Source of the DNA: Solidesulfovibrio sp.
GTDB taxonomy: Bacteria > Desulfobacterota > Desulfovibrionia > Desulfovibrionales > Desulfovibrionaceae
DNA length: 64,000 bases
Reading direction: 5' to 3'
Assembly: GCF_038562415.1 (NCBI RefSeq)
Contig: NZ_JBCFBA010000004.1
Location: forward strand, 1 to 64,000
Part shown: piece after piece, positions 49,343 through 57,553 of the stretch
How positions within the stretch are numbered: the stretch's first letter is position 1
Layout of the letters: every line of letters starts with the position of its first letter
Notes under the pieces: model-generated
Told to the model about the DNA's origin: nothing
The model's database searches: none
What the model saw: only the letters and a program-made list of their open reading frames with translations
Made by a program: the position numbers and the translations under genes

Positions 49343-50479
49343 ATGTCCCTGACCGAGGCAATCAAGGAATACGCCCTGGATATCGGCTACGCCGCCGTGG
49401 GCGTGACCACGGCCGACCCCTTTCCCGGCCATGCCGCCAACCTCGCCCAGCGCCCGGGCTACGGGTTTCTCCTCCGGAGCCCCGGCCGGTTCCCGGACGG
49501 GGCCGCGCCGCGCACGGCCTGGCCCAAGGCCCGGTCCATCCTGGCCCTGGCCTACGACTACGGGGCGCGGGCCTTTCCGGAAAGCCTCGTCGGCCTGGTC
49601 GGGCGCATCTACCAGGCCCGGGCCTACGCCCCGCCGGCCAATCGGCTCCACGGCGCGCGCCGCAAGCTCCTGGAAACCTTCCTCGCCGAGCACGGTGTTT
49701 CCATCGGCCAGGGCTTCGCCCTGCCCCTGCGCCCGGCCGCCGCCCGGGCCGGCATCGTCACCTTCGGGCGCAACACCTTCGCCTACACGGCCCGAGCCGG
49801 CTCCTTCGTGTCCCTGGACGCCTTCGTGCTCGACGCCGAGCTCGTCCCGGACGCCCCCACCGAACGCTGCCCCTGTCCGCCCAACTGCCGGGCCTGCCTG
49901 GACGCCTGCCCGGCCGGGGCCATCACCGCGCCCCTGGTGGTCAACCCCGAGCGCTGCTTGACCTTTCATGCCTGTTTCGTTCGCGGCGACGGCCAGGGCC
50001 TGCCGGGGGCCATTCCCCACGACCTGCGCGAGGCCATGGGCACGCGGGTCCACGGCTGCGACGCCTGCCAGGAGGCCTGCCCGCGAAACAGGGCGCGGCT
50101 TGCGGCCAAACTGCCCGAGGATCCGTTTCTCGTGCGGTTCGCGGCGGATTTTTCCCTGGAGTGGATGCTGGCCATGGACGAGGCCTCTTTCGCCACCACG
50201 GCCCAGCTGCTTTTTTTCAATTACATCCGCGAGAAGAAATACCTCCAGCGCAACGCGGCCGTGGCCCTGGGCAACCGGGGCGACCGGGCGGCCGTGCCGG
50301 CCCTGGCCCGCGCCCTGGGCGACGACCCCGAGCCGGTGGTGCGGGGCCACGCCGCCTGGGCCCTGGGCGCCCTCGGCGGCGCCCGGGCGGTGGCGGCCCT
50401 TTCGGCGGCCCGGGCCGCCGAACCGTCGGCCTGGGTGGCCGGGGAGGTGGCGCGGGCCCTTGCGCGCGCCGGCCAATGA
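49343..50479 (+). CDS. QueG-like iron-sulfur protein with HEAT-like repeats, catalytic Asp missing
   Basis: The 378-residue protein has the general layout of epoxyqueuosine reductase: an N-terminal domain, a double 4Fe-4S module (CPCPPNCRACLDACPAGAI with C-X3-C-X2-C-X3-CP, a lone CLTFHACF, then GCDACQEACPRN) and a C-terminal HEAT-like helical region (YLQRNAAVALGNRGDRAAVPALARAL). E. coli QueG has the catalytic Asp in VDSAPILERPLAEKAGLGWTG; here the aligned segment is GQGFALPLRPAAARAGI and no Asp is found. It is therefore a paralog whose reaction is unknown. AAAGGAG precedes the ATG at 49343. It likely belongs to the marR transcript or is controlled by it. The function is inference. Confidence 0.8.
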   Translation: MSLTEAIKEYALDIGYAAVGVTTADPFPGHAANLAQRPGYGFLLRSPGRFPDGAAPRTAWPKARSILALAYDYGARAFPESLVGLVGRIYQARAYAPPANRLHGARRKLLETFLAEHGVSIGQGFALPLRPAAARAGIVTFGRNTFAYTARAGSFVSLDAFVLDAELVPDAPTERCPCPPNCRACLDACPAGAITAPLVVNPERCLTFHACFVRGDGQGLPGAIPHDLREAMGTRVHGCDACQEACPRNRARLAAKLPEDPFLVRFAADFSLEWMLAMDEASFATTAQLLFFNYIREKKYLQRNAAVALGNRGDRAAVPALARALGDDPEPVVRGHAAWALGALGGARAVAALSAARAAEPSAWVAGEVARALARAGQ

Positions 50480-50485
50480 AAAACC

Positions 50486-50514
50486 GGCCCGGGAGTCGCC
50501 CCCCGGGCCGGTGC
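50486..50514 (+). terminator. Hairpin after the QueG-like gene
   Basis: CCGGCCCGGG and CCCGGGCCGG pair around a 7-8 base loop between two convergent genes. No T-run follows, so only a weak terminator call is possible. Confidence 0.5.
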
Positions 50515-50538
50515 AAGCACGCGGCGAAAGCGCCCGGC

Positions 50539-51285
50539 CTACCAGGCGGGCTGGCTGATGGGCACGATGTAGGTCTGCGTGTAGTTGTCCACGCGAAGGA
50601 TCACGCGCAACGAATGGATGCCGACGTTGGCCGGGAAGTAGAGGTAGCCGGGCACCAGCGCCCCGGGGGCGATGGGCGCCGGGCGCCAGGCGTAGGTGCC
50701 CATCTCCTGGTAAAGCGAGGAGCGGTACTGGTCCATGCTGGGCTGCTGGGAGATGGCCGCGCCGCCCAGGGCGCCCACGCCGGCGCCGATAAGCGCGCCG
50801 GGCCCGGCGCCCCAGCCGTGGTTGAAGCCCGAGCCTATAAGCGCCCCCAGGCCGGCGCCCACGGCCGCGCCGGTCAAGCCCCCGACCACGGCCGCCTCGG
50901 CGCTTTTCTTGTAGGCCGTGGAGGCGAACACCACCTCGGCCGCCTGGTCCACGGAGTAAGGCGGGTATTCGGCGCCGCCCGCCCCGATGCCCCGGCATTC
51001 CTGGGCATAAATGACCGGATAACGGCCCGAGTGGTTGTTGAAAAGCAGCAGGACCGGGAACAGCCCCGCTTCGTAATAGTTGAGCCCCTGCCCCTGCCAG
51101 ACGTAGCGCGTGGCCCCGATGTCCCATTCGGCCGTGAGCACGGCGCCGGGCAGGGCGGCGGGATTGGCGACCTGGCCCATCTGCGGCTGGGGCGGGGTGT
51201 ACACGGCGCAGCCGGACAAAAGGACGGTGACGGCGAGCATCGCGGCCAGGCAGCCGCGGACGATCGGGCGGGGGATGCGTTTCAT
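50539..51285 (-). CDS. Lipoprotein with glycine-zipper segment
   Basis: The 248-residue product has a lipoprotein signal with lipobox LLSGC (Cys about 24), a beta-rich N-terminal part with VWQGQGLNYYEAGLFPVLLLFNN, and a Gly-rich helix pattern (AAVVGGLTGAAVGAGLGALIGSG...GALIGAGVGALGGAAIS, about 145-190) typical of glycine zippers that insert into outer membranes. The C-terminus VDNYTQTYIVPISQPAW is beta-like. Function unknown. The ATG at 51285 has AGAGGT seven bases upstream. It is separated from the Memo gene by 79 bases. Confidence 0.7.
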   Translation of the reverse strand: MKRIPRPIVRGCLAAMLAVTVLLSGCAVYTPPQPQMGQVANPAALPGAVLTAEWDIGATRYVWQGQGLNYYEAGLFPVLLLFNNHSGRYPVIYAQECRGIGAGGAEYPPYSVDQAAEVVFASTAYKKSAEAAVVGGLTGAAVGAGLGALIGSGFNHGWGAGPGALIGAGVGALGGAAISQQPSMDQYRSSLYQEMGTYAWRPAPIAPGALVPGYLYFPANVGIHSLRVILRVDNYTQTYIVPISQPAW

Positions 51286-51364
51286 ATGACCTCTTTTGGT
51301 TCGATCGGCCGACAAGGGCCTTTGCCCCTCGACCCTAACGGCAGAAACGGACGGAGTCCATGAC

Positions 51365-52207
51365 CTAGCGCACGAGCACTCCGGCATAGCCCACCACCTG
51401 TTCCCTGTCGCCGCTGACCTCGCCCGAGGTGGCGTAGGCGGCAAGCACCGCCTCGCGCGCGCCGAGCGCCTTGGCGATGGTCAGGCCCAGGGCCATGGGC
51501 AGCACGCCGCACATGGTGATGCCCTCCTCCCGCACCACCCGCAACAGCCCCTCGGGGTCCAGGGCCAGGATGCGGGACAGGGCCAGGGCGTCGCGGCGCT
51601 TGGCCTCCTCGTGGGGCAGGTAGTGGCTCATGTCCGAACTGACCACGATGCCGACGCCCCCGGGCCAGCGGCCAAGCACCTCGGCCACGGCCGCCCCCGC
51701 CCGGGCCAGCGCCCGGGAGTCGGGCTCGGCCACGGCCACGGGCACGACGCGCACGGCCGGGTTTTTCATCCACAAAAACGGCAGCACCACTTCCAGGGAA
51801 TGTTCGGCCAGATGGGCGGCCGGGTCGGGCACCATCTCCGGGGCGGCCCGGCAGAGTTCCTCGGCCAGCTCCGCCGCCACCGGCACCTCGCCCCCGGGGA
51901 TCAGCCAGCTCCCCCGCTCCCACACGGCCAGCCGGGCGCCGCGCCCGGTGTGGTTGGGGCCAAGCAGCAGCAGCGTCTCCGGCAGCCCGGCCGCGCCGAG
52001 GGTGCGCCCGGCCACGCCGCCGGAAAAGACGTAGCCGGCATGGGGCACCATGGCCAGCCGGGCCGGCCCGGCCAGGGCGGGATCGGCCCCGGCCAGATAC
52101 CCGGCCACCTCGCGGCGCAGGGCCGTGGCCGCGGCGGGATAAAACCGGCCGGCCACCACCGGGCTTCGGACCCAATCGGCATCGCGGGAAACAACTTGCC
52201 TGGTCAC
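51365..52207 (-). CDS. amrB: AmmeMemoRadiSam system protein B (Memo family)
   Basis: Memo-like non-heme metal protein of unknown reaction; in prokaryotes it is usually beside an AMMECR1 protein and a radical SAM protein. The 280-residue product has all four Memo site residues: His 56 (PHAGYVFSGG), His 86 (GPNHTG), His 195 (SSDMSHY) and Cys 233 (TMCGVLPM). I take the GTG at 52207, with GGAGG just upstream. The partner AMMECR1 and radical SAM genes are not in the window, so the system is split. Confidence 0.88.
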   Translation of the reverse strand: MTRQVVSRDADWVRSPVVAGRFYPAAATALRREVAGYLAGADPALAGPARLAMVPHAGYVFSGGVAGRTLGAAGLPETLLLLGPNHTGRGARLAVWERGSWLIPGGEVPVAAELAEELCRAAPEMVPDPAAHLAEHSLEVVLPFLWMKNPAVRVVPVAVAEPDSRALARAGAAVAEVLGRWPGGVGIVVSSDMSHYLPHEEAKRRDALALSRILALDPEGLLRVVREEGITMCGVLPMALGLTIAKALGAREAVLAAYATSGEVSGDREQVVGYAGVLVR

Positions 52208-52329
52208 GGCGCCTCCTCGCCCGCCCCGGGGACGGGACACGGGACAGTGTCTCCCGTGTAGCCCCGCCAGGGGCGTTTTGACAAGAAGCGCGCCGAAGCC
52301 GAGTGCCCGGGGCACGGCGGCGGGCCGGC

Positions 52330-55266
52330 CTACTTGGTCTGGGTCAGGGCGTTGAGGCGCCGTTCCAGGCCGCTGGCGGCCAGGTCCGAGGCGGCCATGC
52401 GGCCGTAAAGGGAATTGGGGGCGGCGTCGCGCATGGCGGTCAGGACCTGGCGCCAGGCGTCGGTATCGCCCATGGCCCGCAGGATGGCGGCCTCGCGCAG
52501 GCGGTTGGAGGCCCAGTCGTCGTCGCCTTCCTTGCACAGCAGCCCATAGTCCCTGGCCCACCTGAGGGCCTTGGGGTACTGGCCCAGGCCGCGCGTGGCC
52601 TCGACCAGGATGTTGAGCGCCGCCTTGCGCTTGTCCGGGTCCTTGCCCGTCTCCTTGAACATGAAGGCAGCCTCGCCGGCGTAGAGCTCGGCCTTTTCCA
52701 GCTCCTTGTTGGCCATGGCCTCGCGGGCCAGGAAATAAAGGGCGTAGCAGCGCTTGGCGGACTCCAGGGCCTGGTCCCCGGCCAGCTTGCGCCAGATGGT
52801 CATGGCCCGCTGCGATTCGCCCAGGTTCTCCAGGGCCTGGGCCACGGCGAATTCCAGCCCCCGCCGCTGGCTCGGGCCGAACTTCCACTGCTGGACCCTG
52901 CGGGCCAGCTCGACGACGTCGCGCCAGGCCTGCTCGTCCTCGTAGACGGACATGATCATGGCCAGGGCCATCATGCCGTTGTCGTTCTCGCGCGGGCCGA
53001 TGAACGGCAGGGCCTCGGCCACGGCCTCCCTGGGCTTGCCCGTGCGCAGGTTGGCCAGGGCCAGGCCCAGGCGGGTCGCCTCCGAGAGCATGCCCCGGTT
53101 GGCGGCCAGGATGGGGTTGTCGCGGTAGGCGGCCACGAGCCGGGCGTAATCCTTGTGGGCGATGAGGTCCCCGGCCATCTTCTCGAAGGCGGTGATGGCC
53201 ACTTCCTCGGCCTTGGGGGCCAGTTCGTTTCGGGGGTAGCGCTCCAGAAAACGCGCCGCCGCCTTGAGGCTTTCCGGGTAGTTCTGGCGGTAGAGCTGCC
53301 ACATGGCCAGCTTGATCTGGGCCAGGGAGGCCAGGGGGCTGTTGGGGTGGTCGCGGATGATGCCTTCGTAGATGTCCTCGGGGCTGCCGTAGGCGGGCTT
53401 GTCGAAAAGCGAGAACATCTCGTTTATGGTGGGCTGGTCGTGGACGCCCTGCTCGGCCAGGCGCATCTTGGCGATCAGCCCGCCCTCGGCGTTGGGGAAG
53501 TCCTTCACGGCCATGTTGTAGAAATCCACGGCCGCCGGCCGGTTGCCGAGCTTGGCGTAGATATCGCCCAGGCGCGCCAGGACCAGGTCGGTGTCCTTGG
53601 CCTTGGGCGTCATGTTGTAAAACATCAGGTAGTCGTCGCGGGCCTTGCGGAAGTCGCCGTTCTTGTAGGCGATATCGCCCTCGATGCGCAGGATCGGCGG
53701 GAATTCCACGTAATAGCGCGGCCAGCGCTTGCCGATGTAGTCGGCGATCTGGGCGGCTTCCTTGAATTGGCCGAGCTTGACCAGGGTCTTGGACAGGCCC
53801 ATCGCCCCTTCCCGCACATACTTGCTCTCCGGGAACTTCTCGATGACCGTCCGGTATTCGTCGGCCGCTTTCTTGAAATCGCCGCGGTCGTAGTCGTATT
53901 CGCCCCAGTAGAAGTTGATCAGCGGCAGGTGGGAATCGGCGGGATACTTGCTGGCCAGGACGTTGAAGTAGCCCTTGGCCTCGGGCAGGTTGCCGACGCG
54001 CAGGTTGAGCATGCCCAGCTGCAACAGCGCCTCGGGCACGCGGTAGGAGTCGGTGTTGGCGTTGACGGCTTCGAGCAGCGCCCCCTGGATCTCGTCGTAA
54101 TGCGGGGCCGGGTCCTCGCGGTACTTGTCCACCAGCACGCCGGCCAGGGAATGGAGCGTCTCCTCGCGCAGGTCCTTGCCCAGGTCCCGCTTCTTTTTCA
54201 GGTCGGACATCATGTTGATGGCCGCGTCGTAGTTGCCGGCCAGTTTCTCGGCCTGGGCGGCCACCAGCGTGTTGGCGTCGTGGTCCTCCTCCTTGGGCGG
54301 GGGAATGGCCGCGTCGGGTTTTTTCTCCCCGGCCGGGGGGGAGGCGGCGGCCGTGGCCGCGTCGGCCCCGGCCGGGGGCGCGGCGGGCTCCTGGCCGGGG
54401 GCGGCCGGCGGGGTCACGGCCCCGCGGGATTCGCCGCCGGCCGTCACGGCCGGCGGGATCGGCGGCAATTTGACGCGGTATTCCCCGGCGCCGCTGCCGC
54501 CCGTCGGCGCCGCGGCCCCTGCGGCGGCGGATTCGGCCTTGGCCCCGGACGGGGCCAGGCTGTCCAGGCCCACCGGGCGCAGGGTCGGCGACTTGTCCGG
54601 CCCCACGCGCATGGCCGTGGCCCGGATGGAAGAGGGCACGGCGTAAAAGGGCTCCTTGGCCGCGTCCCGGGGCGCCGCGGCGGGCGCGGCCGGGGCGGCG
54701 GCCGTTTCCGGCGGCCGGCCGAGGCCGGCCGGCAGGGGCGGCAGCTCCAAGGGGCCGGGCTTGTTGTTGGGCGGGGTGACGGGCAGGGTCAGGGCCGATC
54801 CCGAGGCGGCCGGCTTTTCCCGGGGCGGCGAGGTGGTGTCCTGGCCCGGGGAACCGGCCGGCGGAGCCCAGTTGGCCCCGGACGGATCGCGGTAGACCTG
54901 CAGCTTGAGTTCCTTCTCCCCTTGCGGCCAGCCCACGAAGCCGAAGGCGTCGGTTTTCAGGCGCACGGCCAGGGTGTCGCCGTTTACGCGCAGGCCCTCG
55001 ATGAATTGCGACGCGCCGAAATCCACGCCTTCGGGCCTGTCCTCGGCGGCCAGGGTCCCGGGCGGAAAGGTCAGGCTGATCTCGGCCGGGCCGGTGCGGG
55101 TGATGAGCGGATAGGCCCCGGGCTTGCCGAACTGGAGGAGGAGCGAATCCGTGTCCGGCCGGCTGACCGTGGATACGGACAGGGCCAGGGCTCCGGTCGC
55201 CGGGACGAGGACGGCCAGCACCGCCGGAAGAAGGCGCCGCAGGAGGGCGCGAAGGGGTCTGCTCAC
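52330..55266 (-). CDS. Large periplasmic TPR-repeat protein
   Basis: The 978-residue product has a signal peptide (1-28, ending ALA), a small beta-domain (about 30-130, with DSLLLQFGKPGAYPLITRTGPAEISLTFPP, possibly AMIN-like), a long Pro/Ala-rich linker (about 135-325) and then at least 15 TPR-type helical repeats (for example EALLQLGMLNLRVGNLPEAKGYFNVLASKYP, ARLGDIYAKLGNRPAAVDFYNMAV). It is a docking scaffold in the periplasm. It lies downstream of the sigma-54 activator on the same strand, 64 bases apart. A link with flagella or biofilm is conjecture. Confidence 0.78.
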   Translation of the reverse strand: MSRPLRALLRRLLPAVLAVLVPATGALALSVSTVSRPDTDSLLLQFGKPGAYPLITRTGPAEISLTFPPGTLAAEDRPEGVDFGASQFIEGLRVNGDTLAVRLKTDAFGFVGWPQGEKELKLQVYRDPSGANWAPPAGSPGQDTTSPPREKPAASGSALTLPVTPPNNKPGPLELPPLPAGLGRPPETAAAPAAPAAAPRDAAKEPFYAVPSSIRATAMRVGPDKSPTLRPVGLDSLAPSGAKAESAAAGAAAPTGGSGAGEYRVKLPPIPPAVTAGGESRGAVTPPAAPGQEPAAPPAGADAATAAASPPAGEKKPDAAIPPPKEEDHDANTLVAAQAEKLAGNYDAAINMMSDLKKKRDLGKDLREETLHSLAGVLVDKYREDPAPHYDEIQGALLEAVNANTDSYRVPEALLQLGMLNLRVGNLPEAKGYFNVLASKYPADSHLPLINFYWGEYDYDRGDFKKAADEYRTVIEKFPESKYVREGAMGLSKTLVKLGQFKEAAQIADYIGKRWPRYYVEFPPILRIEGDIAYKNGDFRKARDDYLMFYNMTPKAKDTDLVLARLGDIYAKLGNRPAAVDFYNMAVKDFPNAEGGLIAKMRLAEQGVHDQPTINEMFSLFDKPAYGSPEDIYEGIIRDHPNSPLASLAQIKLAMWQLYRQNYPESLKAAARFLERYPRNELAPKAEEVAITAFEKMAGDLIAHKDYARLVAAYRDNPILAANRGMLSEATRLGLALANLRTGKPREAVAEALPFIGPRENDNGMMALAMIMSVYEDEQAWRDVVELARRVQQWKFGPSQRRGLEFAVAQALENLGESQRAMTIWRKLAGDQALESAKRCYALYFLAREAMANKELEKAELYAGEAAFMFKETGKDPDKRKAALNILVEATRGLGQYPKALRWARDYGLLCKEGDDDWASNRLREAAILRAMGDTDAWRQVLTAMRDAAPNSLYGRMAASDLAASGLERRLNALTQTK

Positions 55267-55330
55267 GCCGCTGCCTCATGCAAGGACCATGCTACGCGTT
55301 CGATCGTTCCCCCTGGGCGCCGGCCCGGCC

Positions 55331-56341
<1,011 letters not shown>

Positions 56342-56383
56342 CTGGCCTCCGGAAAAAGGCCGCGTTCCTGGCGGCTTCTAAAG

Positions 56384-56411
56384 CCCTATCGCTTCGGTCC
56401 GGGGCTGTCAA
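56384..56411 (-). promoter_or_regulatory. Candidate promoter of the sigma-54 activator gene
   Basis: Minus strand TTGACA (56406-56411) is perfect; the -10 is poor (TAGGGC after 17 bases, near 56383-56388). Confidence 0.35.
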
Positions 56412-56422
56412 TTTACTGACGG

Positions 56423-56458
56423 AAAAAACGCCGCCGCTGCGCGGGAACCGGCGGCGGC
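56423..56458 (-). terminator. Rho-independent terminator after the FlgC-like gene
   Basis: On the minus strand GCCGCCG and CGGCGGC pair around a 13-base loop and are followed by GTTTTTT. It separates the FlgC-like gene from the downstream activator gene, which then has its own promoter. Confidence 0.75.
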
Positions 56459-56478
56459 CGGCGGGGCGGCGCCGGGAG

Positions 56479-56865
56479 TCACACGCGCCGGTCGAGCAGC
56501 GTCCCGGCCATGTCGTCGGCGGTGCGGATGACGGCCGCGCCCGCCTCGAAGGCACGCGAGGCCTCGATCATGTTGACGTTTTGCCGCACGAGGTTGACGT
56601 TGCTCATCTCGACGAGGTCGACCCCGGGCGCGGGGACGCCGGCCTCGTCGCGGGCCTCGACCACGGTGGGGTTGAGCCCCCCGGCGGCGTCGTCGCGCAC
56701 GATGTCCGTCACCTGGACACTCCGGGCGTCCGGGCCGTCGGCGAGCCGGGCTTCCCGGGACTTGTACCCGTCGGTGGTGGCGTTGGCCACGTTGTTGGCC
56801 GACACGGCCAGGGACGTGGACATGGCGCCCAGGGCCGAGTGGGCGGCGGCAATGGCGTCGGTCAT
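56479..56865 (-). CDS. Orphan FlgC-like rod protein
   Basis: The 128-residue product has the flagellar rod/hook N-terminal motif ALGAMSTSLAVSANNVANATTDGYKS and a C-terminal rod motif VDLVEMSNVNLVRQNVNMIEASRAFEAGAAVIRTADDM, with little between. FlgC is about 135-150 residues, but a rod FlgC normally sits next to flgB and fliE; those are not here, and the middle lacks the FlgC-typical loop. It may be an extra rod-like subunit or a true FlgC separated from its operon. A strong AAGGAGG precedes the ATG. Confidence 0.75.
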   Translation of the reverse strand: MTDAIAAAHSALGAMSTSLAVSANNVANATTDGYKSREARLADGPDARSVQVTDIVRDDAAGGLNPTVVEARDEAGVPAPGVDLVEMSNVNLVRQNVNMIEASRAFEAGAAVIRTADDMAGTLLDRRV

Positions 56866-56985
56866 GGCCTACCCTCCTTGGCAAGACCATTTGCGGACTG
56901 TTTCGAGGATAATGCAGGACCCGGCCGCGGGCAAGGGTCCGGGTCCGACGGTTGCTGCGGCCCCGGCGGCGTGCTAGGGCCGGGC

Positions 56986-57540
56986 ATGCGCCTTTTCGCC
57001 CTGCTTGCGCTCCTGTGCCTCCCGCTTGCCGGCTGCAACGAGCCGACCCTGACCCGGTATGTCGATTCGCGCTATCTCTTCAGCTTCGTACCGCCGCGCG
57101 GCTGGACGGTCACGGCCGAGCGCACGCCCGCCTGCCTGACGTCGGTGACGGCGAAAAAGGGCGACTGCGCCTTTTACGTGTGCGTGGGCGAACGCCCCGA
57201 GGACTTCCTGCCCACGGCCTCGGATTTCGCCAACGCCGAGCTGGTCAAGGCGTACGTTTCCCGCGAGCTCAAGGGCTACAACATCCGCTGCCGGCCGACG
57301 CTGGTGCAGGGGCGGCGGGCCTACGACGCCATCTACCTGCGAAACGTCGCCGACACGGGCGGCGCGGTACGCCTGCAACTCGTGCGCCAGACCTTCCTGG
57401 CCCGGGGCAGGCTGCTGTACACGCTGACGTCCTACGTGTTCGGCCGTTCGGAAGAGGAGCTCAAGGCGGCGGCCACGCCCTGCGAAGAGGATATCCTGCG
57501 TTCGCAGGGGACGTTTTTCCTGCACCAGCCGCCGAAATGA
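56986..57540 (+). CDS. Small lipoprotein, PsbP/DcrB-like fold
   Basis: The 184-residue product starts MRLFALLALLCLPLAGC, a lipoprotein signal with lipobox LAGC (Cys 17). The mature part begins RYVDSRYLFSFVPPRGWTVTAE, like the opening strands of PsbP/DcrB/DUF1795 domains, and contains Cys at 43, 54 and 58. No activity is known. The ATG at 56986 follows GTGCTAGGGC; a long frame upstream runs over the FlgC-like gene and is ignored. It ends 13 bases before the convergent histidine kinase. Confidence 0.65.
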   Translation: MRLFALLALLCLPLAGCNEPTLTRYVDSRYLFSFVPPRGWTVTAERTPACLTSVTAKKGDCAFYVCVGERPEDFLPTASDFANAELVKAYVSRELKGYNIRCRPTLVQGRRAYDAIYLRNVADTGGAVRLQLVRQTFLARGRLLYTLTSYVFGRSEEELKAAATPCEEDILRSQGTFFLHQPPK

Positions 57541-57553
57541 AGCCAAACGGCCC

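Noticed and set aside
50784-50796. GCCGATAA as sigma-28 -10 element
   Set aside because: It lies inside the lipoprotein gene, and no TAAA element is 15 bases upstream.
51365-55279. Very long minus-strand frame across the Memo and TPR genes
   Set aside because: Only its last 280 codons are a gene (Memo); the rest is the TPR gene read in the wrong frame.
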